Source of the DNA: Paenibacillus artemisiicola
GTDB lineage: Bacteria > Bacillota > Bacilli > Paenibacillales > Paenibacillaceae
Direction of reading: 5' to 3'
Assembly: GCF_017652985.1 (NCBI RefSeq)
Contig: NZ_JAGGDJ010000004.1
Location: 124,001-188,000, forward strand
Length of the DNA: 64,000 nt
Positions 33,954 to 42,654 of this stretch are shown one piece after another. Each line of letters starts with the position of its first letter. The first letter of the stretch is position 1. The position numbers and the translations under genes are program-made. Under the pieces are notes generated by a model that was not told the origin of the DNA, did not search any database, and saw only the letters and a program-made list of their open reading frames with translations.

Positions 33954-34772
33954 CTATCGCTTCTCCTCCCGCTGCTTCCATGCCGCAAAGAACGCATCCG
34001 CTCCGTTAACGGACAGCACGGGCAGCGGCTTCTGCCAATGGGTGATACGAGAACCGTTAACGCCAAAAACTTCGCCTGTCAGATCCGGATCCCGCTGTTT
34101 CAGGAGCAAGCTCACGAACCGAGCGACATCGTCCGCTTCTCCAACCTGCCAGAACCCGGGTAACGCTTCGTTGCGTTTCGCGTGTTTTTCCTTCATGTAT
34201 TCAATAACCGGGCGTGTCATATCCGTTAGGGCAGCAGGAGCAACCGCATTGATCCTGATCCGATTGCGCCGCAGTTCGGCTGCGAGCGTCCATACCATCC
34301 CGAGCAATCCGGCTTTAGCCGCGCTGTAATTGACCTGGCCAACGGAGCCCATCAACCCTGCTGTTGAAGTCATCAATAGCATGTCGCCGCCATGAGAAGC
34401 CATGAAGGGGAGGACTCGCCGAATACAGTAGAACGCCCCGCTCAAATGAACCTCCAGGACCGACTTCCATTCTTGATCTGTCATCTGCTCGCATTTGCGA
34501 TCCTGCACATGCCCGGCACAATGAATGAATGCATCCATTGCGCCATAACGCGCCTTAACTGCCTCAACCATCGCCGTCACCGCCGATGGATCCGCAACGT
34601 TCGCGCAGTACCCCTCGGCTGCGCCGCCTTCGTGACGAATGGCTTCCACAACGGTGTTAATCCGCTCTTCATGCAGCCCATTGACCGCCACCCGATAGCC
34701 GCTGCGCCCGAGCTCCATGGCGATGCTGCGGCCAATTCCCCTGCTTGCTCCGGTAATGAGCGCCGTTTTCAC
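33954..34772 (-). CDS. SDR oxidoreductase, 3-ketoacyl reductase (FabG/PhaB) type
   Basis: 272 residues with the NAD(P) loop GASRGIGR (8-15), the active-site Ser in LLMTSTAGLMG and the YSAAK motif at about 149-153. The family converts 3-ketoacyl to 3-hydroxyacyl thioesters. Its GTG start overlaps the MaoC gene stop as GTGA, so it is translationally coupled. The C-terminal 40 residues extend past the core fold. In the operon it would supply the ketoreduction step. Confidence 0.88.
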   Translation of the reverse strand: MKTALITGASRGIGRSIAMELGRSGYRVAVNGLHEERINTVVEAIRHEGGAAEGYCANVADPSAVTAMVEAVKARYGAMDAFIHCAGHVQDRKCEQMTDQEWKSVLEVHLSGAFYCIRRVLPFMASHGGDMLLMTSTAGLMGSVGQVNYSAAKAGLLGMVWTLAAELRRNRIRINAVAPAALTDMTRPVIEYMKEKHAKRNEALPGFWQVGEADDVARFVSLLLKQRDPDLTGEVFGVNGSRITHWQKPLPVLSVNGADAFFAAWKQREEKR

Positions 34773-35128
34773 AGTGAGCAGACTCCCTCCCGAACGATGA
34801 ACGCGCCTTTGGCGATGATTTCCCCAGCTTCATCTTGTTCCCTAATCGTGACTTGAATGCTATCGCCGCATGCTTCATAGACGAAGCATGCCAGCGTATC
34901 TTGAACGAGCGGCCGGTGAAACTTCATGTTATACGACGGAATCCAATGTGTCCGATGCTCTTCCAAATAAATAGACTGTGCCACCCCCATCAGATACATC
35001 CCGTGTGCGATAGGCGCTTGGTACCCGGCTTGTCTCGCAGCTTCAGCCTGAAGGTGAATAGGCGCCAGATCCCCGGTCAGTTCCGCATATCCCCGAATGG
35101 CTGCTGCGGTAATCTGTATTCGCCTCAT
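34769..35128 (-). CDS. MaoC-like dehydratase half (R-specific hydratase motif)
   Basis: 119-residue hot-dog protein with YAELTGDLAPIHLQAE and GYQAPIAHGMYLMG, the overhang motif of R-specific enoyl-CoA hydratases, including the catalytic Asp and His. The ATG at 35128 overlaps the stop of the upstream gene as ATGA. It probably forms a heterodimer with that gene product. The pair would remove water from 3-hydroxyacyl-CoA or add it back. Confidence 0.87.
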   Translation of the reverse strand: MRRIQITAAAIRGYAELTGDLAPIHLQAEAARQAGYQAPIAHGMYLMGVAQSIYLEEHRTHWIPSYNMKFHRPLVQDTLACFVYEACGDSIQVTIREQDEAGEIIAKGAFIVREGVCSL

Positions 35129-35502
35129 TTGTCGCCAACCGAAATCAACACCGTTTCCGCGGTCATGATGGATCGGCCGGCGCATGCACAAGTGAGGGAA
35201 TGGGTATATAAAACCAAATTACCCCGACGTCCGGGCTTTTGCTCGATCTTGGTTAAAGCTAGCAGGCAATCCAGCTCCATCCCTGCCGTCAACGGCGCCT
35301 TATAATGAAAGTGTTGCGTTCCATGAAGCAGCGGCTCGGGCATGTCCAGCCAAGGGGCGTCCGTTCGCTTCCAGAACGTAATCGGCATCGTGGACGGTGC
35401 GATCAAAGCGCCGTCGATCCGCTGCAAAGGCGCTTTAATGCCATTGGCATAGTGGATGATAGACTCCTCCGCCAGATGAACCTGGAATCGAACGCTGTTC
35501 AT
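35125..35502 (-). CDS. MaoC-like N-terminal dehydratase partner (FAS1-like hot-dog)
   Basis: 125 residues that match the N-terminal, non-catalytic hot-dog of two-part MaoC dehydratases (IAPSTMPITFWKRTDAPWLD, then LLHGTQHFHYKAPLTAGMEL). It lacks the D-x4-H hydratase motif and would support acyl binding. Its start overlaps the thiolase stop as ATGA, and its stop overlaps the catalytic half in the same way. Confidence 0.82.
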   Translation of the reverse strand: MNSVRFQVHLAEESIIHYANGIKAPLQRIDGALIAPSTMPITFWKRTDAPWLDMPEPLLHGTQHFHYKAPLTAGMELDCLLALTKIEQKPGRRGNLVLYTHSLTCACAGRSIMTAETVLISVGDK

Positions 35503-36650
35503 TCCACCGCCTCCACGAATACGGCAAGCCCCATGCCTCCGCCAATCCCCAATGCAGCGATCCCGCGCCTGAAGGGATTCTGCAGCATCTCCGCGTATAA
35601 GCGAGTCATCAGAATGGCGCCGGATGCGCCATAAGGATGCCCGAGCGCCAATGCGCCGCCCCCGGGATTCACCTTGTCCTGCGGAAATTGCAGCTCCTCG
35701 AGCGAAGCTAGCACCTGGGAAGCAAAAGCTTCGTTAAATTCCATCCGGTCTATATCGGCGATTCGAAGCCGCTGTCGGCTTAGCAGCCGGTTAACGGCTG
35801 AAACCGGCCCGATGCCCAAATAACGGGGATCAACGCCGACGGTCTGCGCATCTACGAAGCGTAACACGGGCTTCAGGTTAAGCTGCTCGCACTTCTCGCG
35901 CGACAGGAGCAGGACAAGCGCGGCCCCGTCATTGATGGGACAAGCATTGCCGGCCGTTACGGTGCCTTGTTCCATAAAGACGGGCTTTAACGCTTGCAGC
36001 TTCTCGATGCTCGTATCCGGCCTTGGACATTCATCTTCGGCGACCCAACCACCGTTTACTTGAAGAGGCACGATCTCCTGCCCGTACCTCCCTGTTCGTT
36101 GCGCGTTGACGGCCTTTTGATGACTCTTCAAGGCGTACAAGTCTTGGGCTTCTCTGGAGATGTTGTATCTCCGAGCCACATTCTCCGCCGCCACCCCCAT
36201 ATCGGGATCGCCATAAGCGCTTGGGGTAAATGGAGCTCGCGTATAAAGTCGCGGCGTACCCGCAAGCAGCTCCGGCCTAAACATTTTCCAAGGTGCCCGG
36301 CTCGTGCTCTCCACCCCTCCGGCCAGGTACACCTCCCCGGCCCCGCTTTGAATGAAACGGGCCGCCAGATGAATCGCTTCCAGTCCAGATCCGCACTGGC
36401 GGTCGATCGTTAGACCCGGCACCGTAACGGGAAGCCCTGCTTCTAAGGCAGCCACCCGCGCAATATTGCCCCCGGGTCCTACAACATTGCCGATGACGAC
36501 ATCATCAATCCATTCCGGAGGAACGTGTGCCTCCGAAACGATATCACGAATTAACGGTGCAAGCAGGAGCTCAGGCTCAAGCGTGCTAAGTTGACCGCCG
36601 ATTTTGCCGATAGGCGTACGTTTTGCCATGGCCATTACAACCTCAGTCAT
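35499..36650 (-). CDS. Thiolase (acetyl-CoA acetyltransferase type) lacking the second catalytic Cys
   Basis: 383 residues with the thiolase fold: nucleophile Cys 86 in IDRQCGSGLEAIH, INDGAALVLLLS, NEAFASQVLAS (the NEAFA motif) and GHPYGASGA with the catalytic His. Near the C-terminus the usual CIGGGMG reads GIGGGMG, so the second cysteine, the acid/base of classical biosynthetic thiolases, is replaced by Gly. It may favour a changed reaction or be impaired. The ATG at 36650 overlaps the ligase stop (ATGA). Confidence 0.9.
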   Translation of the reverse strand: MTEVVMAMAKRTPIGKIGGQLSTLEPELLLAPLIRDIVSEAHVPPEWIDDVVIGNVVGPGGNIARVAALEAGLPVTVPGLTIDRQCGSGLEAIHLAARFIQSGAGEVYLAGGVESTSRAPWKMFRPELLAGTPRLYTRAPFTPSAYGDPDMGVAAENVARRYNISREAQDLYALKSHQKAVNAQRTGRYGQEIVPLQVNGGWVAEDECPRPDTSIEKLQALKPVFMEQGTVTAGNACPINDGAALVLLLSREKCEQLNLKPVLRFVDAQTVGVDPRYLGIGPVSAVNRLLSRQRLRIADIDRMEFNEAFASQVLASLEELQFPQDKVNPGGGALALGHPYGASGAILMTRLYAEMLQNPFRRGIAALGIGGGMGLAVFVEAVE

Positions 36651-38137
36651 TCCGCCCCTTCTTTCACAAAGTCTTTCATTCGCTGACGCGCAATCTTGCC
36701 GCTGCTTGTATAGAGGAACCGATCCACGGTGATAAGCTGTTTGGGCGCCTTGTAGCTTGCCAAATAATGACGGCAGTATGCCTTCACTTCGTTCAGACTC
36801 AAGCGTTGCTCGCCGCGCCATTGCACAATTGCGGTTACCTTCTCCCCCCATCGCTCATCGGGCATTCCCACGACCATGACCTCCTGAACGGCGGGAAGCT
36901 GCTGCATGACCGTTTCCACTTCTTCGGGAAATACATTCAGGCCGCCGGTCACCATCTTATTCATGGAACGCCCGGCCAAGTATAAGTACCCGTCGCGATC
37001 GGCTGACATGTAATCCCCGGTCTTCAGCCACCCCTCTTGAAATACCGCCGACGTCTCTTCGCTTAACCGATAATACCCCGAGAAGGTCATGCGGCTTCGA
37101 ACGTACAGCTGTCCGACCTCTCCGGCAGGAACCTCCCGGCCCTGCTCATCGCGAATGGATAGCTCAACACCGGAAAAAGGCCTTCCCACCGAACCCGGTT
37201 TCTTCGCCTCGTCTAGGTCCATATAGCTGATATAACTCGCCTCTGATGAACCATAATATTCATACAGCTTGGACTGCCCGCCGAACGCTTCCCGGCACTG
37301 CCGCTTCGACTGCTCCGACCACTTTCCGCCTGAGCTGATCAGGGCTTGAATAGACGCTTTACCGGGGTCAGCCTGCCGGAGCAGCGATTCTATCATCGTA
37401 GGCACGACAAACAAGATCATACCGGGAACAGCCGTACATACTTCCATCACCGCATGCGCATCAAATCGCTTGACGAGATGAAACGTCGCGCCGAAGTACA
37501 GGCTTTGCAGCAAGGCAAACAACGACAAGGAGTGCACGAGGGGACCCGGGGCCATGCAATGCTTGATATCGAGCTGGAATGCTTCCCGCGTGGCTTCAAA
37601 GCTTGTTGCCCAGGAAAGCGGGGTTCGCATGTAGCCCTTCGGAACGCCCGTCGTTCCTGAAGTAAATCCGATAAACAGCAATTCATTGCCCGCGTTTAAT
37701 TCAGCTTCCGGGGGGAATGCGGCTATCCATTGCTCATAAGCACCTGTATGCTCTTGCGTTAACGCCACGATTTCAACTTGTCCGGCTTGGCCGATTGGCA
37801 AACGAATGTGATGGGCATACGATTCCTCCGCAAAAATAATCCCCGGTTCGCATTGCTGGAGTACGGCATGGATTTCAACGGAACTCCACTTCGGATCCAA
37901 AGGTACGGGCACATACCCCGCGTAGACAGCCCCTAGAAAAATCTCCGCGAACGCCATCCGATTGCCCATCAAGATCGCTACCCTCCGATGGATATGACCA
38001 CGTTGCTTCAGACCGTTAGCCACTCGCTGAACCCGCTCCGCCAACGCGGAATAAGTAAGACTGTCCCGGCTGTCGGTGATGGCGACCCGATCCGGCATTC
38101 GTGAAGCATGGCTTAGCAGAAAGGTTAGTAGAGTCAC
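36647..38137 (-). CDS. AMP-forming acyl-CoA synthetase
   Basis: 496-residue ANL-family ligase that activates a carboxylic acid to its CoA thioester. Visible are the ATP loop FTSGTTGVPKGY (about 157-168), YYGSSEASYISY (the A4-A5 region), the DGYLYLAGRSMNKMVTGGLNVFP hinge and the C-terminal Lys in TSSGKIARQR. The short length suits medium-chain or aromatic acids, but the substrate cannot be read. GTG start, with GGTGA 7 bases upstream. First gene of the coupled operon. Confidence 0.9.
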   Translation of the reverse strand: MTLLTFLLSHASRMPDRVAITDSRDSLTYSALAERVQRVANGLKQRGHIHRRVAILMGNRMAFAEIFLGAVYAGYVPVPLDPKWSSVEIHAVLQQCEPGIIFAEESYAHHIRLPIGQAGQVEIVALTQEHTGAYEQWIAAFPPEAELNAGNELLFIGFTSGTTGVPKGYMRTPLSWATSFEATREAFQLDIKHCMAPGPLVHSLSLFALLQSLYFGATFHLVKRFDAHAVMEVCTAVPGMILFVVPTMIESLLRQADPGKASIQALISSGGKWSEQSKRQCREAFGGQSKLYEYYGSSEASYISYMDLDEAKKPGSVGRPFSGVELSIRDEQGREVPAGEVGQLYVRSRMTFSGYYRLSEETSAVFQEGWLKTGDYMSADRDGYLYLAGRSMNKMVTGGLNVFPEEVETVMQQLPAVQEVMVVGMPDERWGEKVTAIVQWRGEQRLSLNEVKAYCRHYLASYKAPKQLITVDRFLYTSSGKIARQRMKDFVKEGAE

Positions 38138-38264
38138 TTGGATTTCACCCGCTTATCGAAATTTTCCTTTCGTGGTCGAGTACGTCTTCTCTTCCATAGG
38201 GCTGATCGTTCTCAACCGGATTGCCAGCGTTGCTGCCGGTAGAGCTAATCATGTCGCCGTTATA

Positions 38265-38295
38265 TGTTAACTTTGTTATCCTACTTCGGTTAACA
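38265..38295. promoter_or_regulatory. Inverted repeat upstream of the acyl-CoA operon
   Basis: TGTTAAC (38265-38271) and GTTAACA (38289-38295) are a perfect 7-base inverted repeat with a 17-base spacer, about 130 bases before the ligase start and next to TATAAC on the minus strand. A regulator-binding site is likely. No regulator gene is adjacent. Confidence 0.45.
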
Positions 38296-38389
38296 ATATG
38301 AGCATGAACATTCTATCAACCCCAAAATCATCTGTAAAGTCCTATTCCCAAATTTGCAGGCAAAATAGACGGCCTCAGTCCGATGGATT

Positions 38390-38640
38390 TCAGGACCAAG
38401 GCCGCGTAAGTATCTGCATTTTCGCTCGTAGCCAACGCACCGCTGCCTTCGCATCATGCAGCTGCGCGGGATAAGTCGCTTCGTTGCTCAGTCGATAATT
38501 GATGCTGACAGCGAAATAGCCGCGGGCTGCGAAGTGCCGAACGAACATGCCGCTCTCCGAAGGCTCCGCCTTATCCCCCCATAACCATGCGCCCCCATGA
38601 ATGCACAATGCAATCGGAAGCCTGCACCTAAGATAGGGCC
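38390..38640 (-). pseudogene. Alpha/beta-hydrolase fragment
   Basis: The frame LPIALCIHGGAWLWGDK, then GYFAVSINYRLSNEATYP and DAKAAVRWLRAK matches the N-terminal part of BD-FAE-like esterases, including the HGGAW oxyanion motif and the YRLS strand. The nucleophile Ser, Asp and His regions are absent, and a stop lies directly upstream of the motif, so the gene is truncated at both ends. The flanking stretch between 38138 and 38389 has no other gene. Confidence 0.65.
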
Positions 38641-38751
38641 TTCATAGACTTAGTTCAACCATTGAACCTACCGATCTTTACAACCGGATCGTTTGTGTCT
38701 TCCACATTTTGGCGTTATCATCATAGTAAGCCATTATGAAAGGGTGTGTCG

Positions 38752-39933
38752 ATGATGACCAATCTGCTATCCCCTGAATTTCTTTTGAATCCGTATCCCG
38801 TGTACGAGACCTTCAGAAGGAATCAACCGGTCGCTTACATGGAACCGCTTCGGTTGTGGTCGGTCTTTACCTACGATCACGTAAAAACCGTCCTCTCCGA
38901 TCATTCCCGGTTTTCCTCGCGGCCAAGCGCGCCGCCCAGAGATGCCGATTCCCACAAACAGTCCGAGGGGTTTGGCCTCATCAATATGGATCCTCCGAGG
39001 CATAGCGACCTGCGCTCGCTGGTCAACCGCGCATTTACCCCGAAGGCCGTCGCCGCTCTTGAGCCAAGAATCGCGCAGATCGCCGACGAGCTCCTGGACG
39101 TCGTCATTCCCGACGGGGAGATCGATCTCATCCGGGATTTTGCTTACCCGCTGCCCGTTATCGTCATCGCCGAACTGATGGGAATCCCCGCCATCGATCG
39201 GGAACGCTTCAAAGCTTGGTCGGACGAAATCGTCGCAAGCGCCGATGCCGTCATCGGAGGTCAACCTACGTCCGGGCTGGCCCATATGGAGATGAACGAC
39301 TATTTTAGGAGCGTTATCGCGCAGCGCCGGCGCGACCCGCAGAACGATTTGATCAGCGCGCTGCTCGCCGCTGAGGAGGGCTCCTCCCACCTGACGGAAT
39401 CGGAGATCCTGTCCTTCTGCCGCCTGCTGCTGGTCGCCGGCAACGAGACGACCACGAATCTGATCGGGAATGCCGTCCAGACGCTGCTGGAGCATCCGGA
39501 CGAGTGGAAGAAGCTTCAGACCAACCCGAATTTGTTGGGAAGCGCCATCGAAGAAGTACTTCGCTTTCGTTCGCCGGTGCAAGCGATGTTCCGTTTGACC
39601 AAAGAGGACGTGGAGCTTGGAGGACATACGATCCCGCAGGGGACCCGGGTCGTGGCTTGGATCGGCTCGGCCAATCGGGATGAAGCCAAGTTCGACGATT
39701 CCGCGCGTTTCGATATCGCCAGAGAATCCAATCAGCACCTGGCCTTCGGCCAAGGCATCCATTTCTGTCTCGGTGCCCCGCTCGCCCGGCTGGAGGCGAA
39801 GGTCGCGCTGATGGCGATCATGAACCGGCTGCCCGGACTCGCCAGAAAGAACGACGATCGGCTCGAACCCGCGCGCGGTTTCATCGTCCATGGGGTCAAG
39901 AGCTTGCCGCTTCGCTTCGCCGCCCGAGGATAA
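38752..39933 (+). CDS. Cytochrome P450
   Basis: 393-residue soluble P450 with the I-helix oxygen motif AGNETTTN, the ExxR pair (EEVLR) and the heme loop FGQGIHFCLGAPLAR with the Cys ligand near residue 348. The type resembles bacterial CYP107/CYP109 enzymes that hydroxylate fatty acids, terpenes or steroids. No ferredoxin or reductase is nearby. The likely start is the ATG at 38752 or 38755, with GGGTGTG upstream. A GTG at 38746 is too close to it. Confidence 0.93.
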   Translation: MMTNLLSPEFLLNPYPVYETFRRNQPVAYMEPLRLWSVFTYDHVKTVLSDHSRFSSRPSAPPRDADSHKQSEGFGLINMDPPRHSDLRSLVNRAFTPKAVAALEPRIAQIADELLDVVIPDGEIDLIRDFAYPLPVIVIAELMGIPAIDRERFKAWSDEIVASADAVIGGQPTSGLAHMEMNDYFRSVIAQRRRDPQNDLISALLAAEEGSSHLTESEILSFCRLLLVAGNETTTNLIGNAVQTLLEHPDEWKKLQTNPNLLGSAIEEVLRFRSPVQAMFRLTKEDVELGGHTIPQGTRVVAWIGSANRDEAKFDDSARFDIARESNQHLAFGQGIHFCLGAPLARLEAKVALMAIMNRLPGLARKNDDRLEPARGFIVHGVKSLPLRFAARG

Positions 39934-39947
39934 GTTATTTCCGCCTC

Positions 39948-40012
39948 CCCGTTAGGACAACGACGGCCGCCGATCGCACTGAGGTCGGCTGCCGCCGTGT
40001 CACGATTGAGCT
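39948..40012. repeat. Dispersed palindromic repeat, copy 4
   Basis: CCCCGTTAGGACAACGAC, then GGCCGCCGATCG and TCGGCTGCCGCCGTGTCA. It starts 15 bases after the P450 stop. The stem is slightly altered relative to the other copies (GGCCGCC for GGCAGCC). Confidence 0.65.
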
Positions 40013-40049
40013 ATAGTCTACCGCTCATTCAACAATCACTTTTCCCGTC

Positions 40050-40280
40050 TTACTTCCGTTTTTCGTTCTTCCAGCCAACCAAACCAATGACGATGATGGG
40101 CAACACAACCGAAAGCCCTCGAAAAAATCCCGGCCAGTTCAACCCATGAGGCTCCCCGACCGGTCCGGTTTGCGGACGTAAAGGAAGAAGCAATAAAAGG
40201 ATTTGTCCGATAAGCAAGACGAAGCTTATTCTCCTTCTCGCTCGGCTTCCCGCATAGAATGAATCGCTAGTTTCCGCCAA
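40050..40280 (-). CDS. Small two-span membrane protein, unknown
   Basis: Up to 76 residues with two hydrophobic spans (ISFVLLIGQILLLLLPL and VVLPIIVIGLVGW) separated by a GEPHGLNWPGFFRGL loop. The frame overlaps the ClC 3' end by 55 bases if it starts at the TTG at 40280. A shorter start near the GAAGGAG within the overlap is likely, but no standard start codon sits at the right distance. Function unknown. Confidence 0.5.
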   Translation of the reverse strand: MAETSDSFYAGSRARRRISFVLLIGQILLLLLPLRPQTGPVGEPHGLNWPGFFRGLSVVLPIIVIGLVGWKNEKRK

Positions 40281-42049
40281 CGGACAAGCCGGCGCATCCA
40301 GGAAAAGGTTAAATACCGCTCGCGGCTGTGCTCTTCTTCTGCGGTTCGTTCACGAATCCTGAGCAGCATCGAAGCGGTCACGATCCCCATCGGACAATGC
40401 TGCTCGTCGACCACCGCGAGCAATTGCTCCGGAACCGCCAGCAGCATCGTTAACGCTTCGGACGCCGTCTGCCGGCTCGCGATCGTCGTCAACGGCCACG
40501 CGCAATGATCGCCAAGTCTAGCATAGGAGGCGCGCTCGCTGTACACCCATTTCCAAAGCTCGGCATGCTTGATATACCCGATCAATCGGTCATCTGCGGA
40601 GACAACGAGGAACCCTTCCGCCGGGGCAGCCTCTCCCGCCTGGCGCCGAATCAGCTCCGAGAAGGTCATCGTCTCCGATACGAGGACAGGCGGTTCTAGC
40701 GCAAGTTCCGCCAACGTATACAACGCTAACGGGTCGATGCCGTAATCCCGGGTGATAAGCCGGTTTCGGCGCGCGATTTTTTCCGTCAAGATGGAACGCG
40801 AAAGCGCGAGCGCCGATAACCCGTAGGCCAGCATGCACGCGATGGTAAGCGGCAGAAGCATCTGCATGTCGTGCGTAAGCTCCAGCAAGAACAAGATCGC
40901 CGTGAACGGAGACCGCGTCACGCCCGCAAATACGGCCGCCATTCCCAGGATCGACCAAACCGCCGGATCCGGGGCGTGAAACAACATCCCCATCGCTTCA
41001 CCCAAGGTCCCGCCAATAATTAGGACGGGAGCCAAAATGCCCCCGGATGTGCCGGAACCGAGCGCTACGACCCAAATGATCGTTTTGACGAGCAGAATTT
41101 TGAGCGCAAGCGCGAGCGCGACATGCCCGACCGCTAACCCTTGTATCGTGTCATACCCTACGCCAAGAACCTGCGGAACGGCAAAACCGCCCAATCCGAC
41201 CGCCAGCCCTCCGATAGCCGGCCAATACATCCAATGCAAGGGCAGCTTGGCGAACCAATCCTCCGATTTGTAGATTAACTTGGTTAAGAGATACGCAACC
41301 GCAGGTCCCACGACGCCGAACAGCAACCCGACGGCCATGCCTTGCGCGTTCAGTAACGGCTGGGCGGCGGAAGGAAAAATCGCTCCCCCGCCCAAGATGT
41401 TGATGCGGATAAAACCGGCCGCCCCGCTGGCTAGCGCAATCGGCATGACGCTTCGCGGTCTCATCTCGAAAGCAAGCAGCTCGGTCACGAATAACACGGA
41501 GGCTATCGGAGCATTGAACGTGGCGCACATCCCGGCCGCCGCTCCGGCCAGCAGCAGGATTTTGCGTTCCGCCGCGGACAGGTACAGAAACTGACCCATG
41601 ACCGAGCCGATGGATCCGCCTGTCATAATGATCGGCCCTTCCGCGCCGAACGGACCTCCGCTGCCGATCGAAATGGCCGCGGAGATTGGTTTTAATACGG
41701 CAACTTTGGGCGCAATGACGCTCTTGCCGGTCAGAATCGCTTCCATCGCTTCGGGGATGCCATGGCCGCGAATTTTGTCCGAACCGAAGCGCGCCATCAA
41801 GCCGATCAGCAGCCCCCCGATTGCCGGGACGACGATGATGCCCCATCCGAGCCCGTTGGGGTAGGCTTTCACGAATTGGAAGGAGACGCGATGATAGATG
41901 AAGAGGTTCGTAAACAGGCCGATCATTCGGGTCAGCGCCACCGCCGTCAACGCGCCGGCAGCGCCTACGATTACCGCGAGGAAGGAAAGGTACAATACCC
42001 GGGGCGTTATGGTAAAATCGGATAAAGAACAGGAACGCGGCTTATTCAA
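40226..42049 (-). CDS. ClC-family chloride channel/antiporter with CBS domains
   Basis: 607 residues: about 10-12 membrane helices (1-430) with GHGIPEAMEAIL, GSGGPFGAEGP (keeping the gating Glu in GAEGP) and ALGSGTSGGILAPVL, followed by two CBS-like modules (about 440-570). The FVTELL stretch keeps the first Glu of the EE pair of the E. coli exchanger but not the second, so whether it works as an exchanger or a channel is open. It is divergent from a MarR gene. Confidence 0.92.
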   Translation of the reverse strand: MNKPRSCSLSDFTITPRVLYLSFLAVIVGAAGALTAVALTRMIGLFTNLFIYHRVSFQFVKAYPNGLGWGIIVVPAIGGLLIGLMARFGSDKIRGHGIPEAMEAILTGKSVIAPKVAVLKPISAAISIGSGGPFGAEGPIIMTGGSIGSVMGQFLYLSAAERKILLLAGAAAGMCATFNAPIASVLFVTELLAFEMRPRSVMPIALASGAAGFIRINILGGGAIFPSAAQPLLNAQGMAVGLLFGVVGPAVAYLLTKLIYKSEDWFAKLPLHWMYWPAIGGLAVGLGGFAVPQVLGVGYDTIQGLAVGHVALALALKILLVKTIIWVVALGSGTSGGILAPVLIIGGTLGEAMGMLFHAPDPAVWSILGMAAVFAGVTRSPFTAILFLLELTHDMQMLLPLTIACMLAYGLSALALSRSILTEKIARRNRLITRDYGIDPLALYTLAELALEPPVLVSETMTFSELIRRQAGEAAPAEGFLVVSADDRLIGYIKHAELWKWVYSERASYARLGDHCAWPLTTIASRQTASEALTMLLAVPEQLLAVVDEQHCPMGIVTASMLLRIRERTAEEEHSRERYLTFSWMRRLVRWRKLAIHSMREAEREGE

Positions 42050-42090
42050 TACGTTTCTCCCCCATGATCATGTTGGCATGATCCCGAAAT

Positions 42091-42111
42091 TTATATCGCA
42101 TTGAGATATAA
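42091..42111. promoter_or_regulatory. MarR-type operator between ClC and marR genes
   Basis: TTATATC (42091-42097) and GATATAA (42105-42111) form a perfect inverted repeat with a 7-base spacer, between divergent genes. Binding by the MarR protein encoded 23 bases downstream would control one or both genes. Confidence 0.55.
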
Positions 42112-42133
42112 CTACGCGAAGGAGAATGTCCGT

Positions 42134-42538
42134 ATGCCGAAACAAGCGTTGCCCAAATCCGTGTATGAGCAATTGGCCGAATTTAGATACACGTTGCGCA
42201 AATTCATTCGCTTTAGCGAATCCGCGGCCCGCGAGATGGGGCTTACTCCGCAACAGCACCAACTGCTGCTGGCTATTCAAGGCTATCCGGGACGCGATTA
42301 TGCGACGATCTCCGAGCTGGCCGAGCGGCTTCAAGTCACTCATCATGCCTGCGTGGGTTTGGCGACCCGCTGCGAACAAAGCGAGCTTGTAGCCCGTCGT
42401 CCGAATCCGGACGACGCGCGAAGCGTCCATCTGGCGCTGACGCCCAAGGGGCTGGAGCTGCTGGAGCTGCTGTCGGCCGTTCATCTTCGGCAGATTCAGG
42501 ATCTCCAGCTCATCATGCCGTCGCCGCCGAACCCATAA
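42134..42538 (+). CDS. MarR-family regulator
   Basis: 134-residue winged-helix regulator (DYATISELAERLQVTHHACVGLATRCEQS, given here as its helix-turn-helix at about 57-85 in summary, then RRPNPDDARSVHLALTPKG). Two Cys lie in the DNA-contact helix, which could allow redox control. AAGGAG is 9 bases before the ATG. Divergent from ClC and followed by a metallo-hydrolase gene 116 bases away. Confidence 0.88.
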   Translation: MPKQALPKSVYEQLAEFRYTLRKFIRFSESAAREMGLTPQQHQLLLAIQGYPGRDYATISELAERLQVTHHACVGLATRCEQSELVARRPNPDDARSVHLALTPKGLELLELLSAVHLRQIQDLQLIMPSPPNP

Positions 42539-42654
42539 TCGCTGCGGGCGGCCACCTTCGGCGCCCGTCCGCAGCTTGTGCGGCTCGCGCAAGGCGAATT
42601 AAAATAAAAGCGTGCTTCCGAAAGACAGATCTCGTGAAGGAGCTGAGCGAATTA

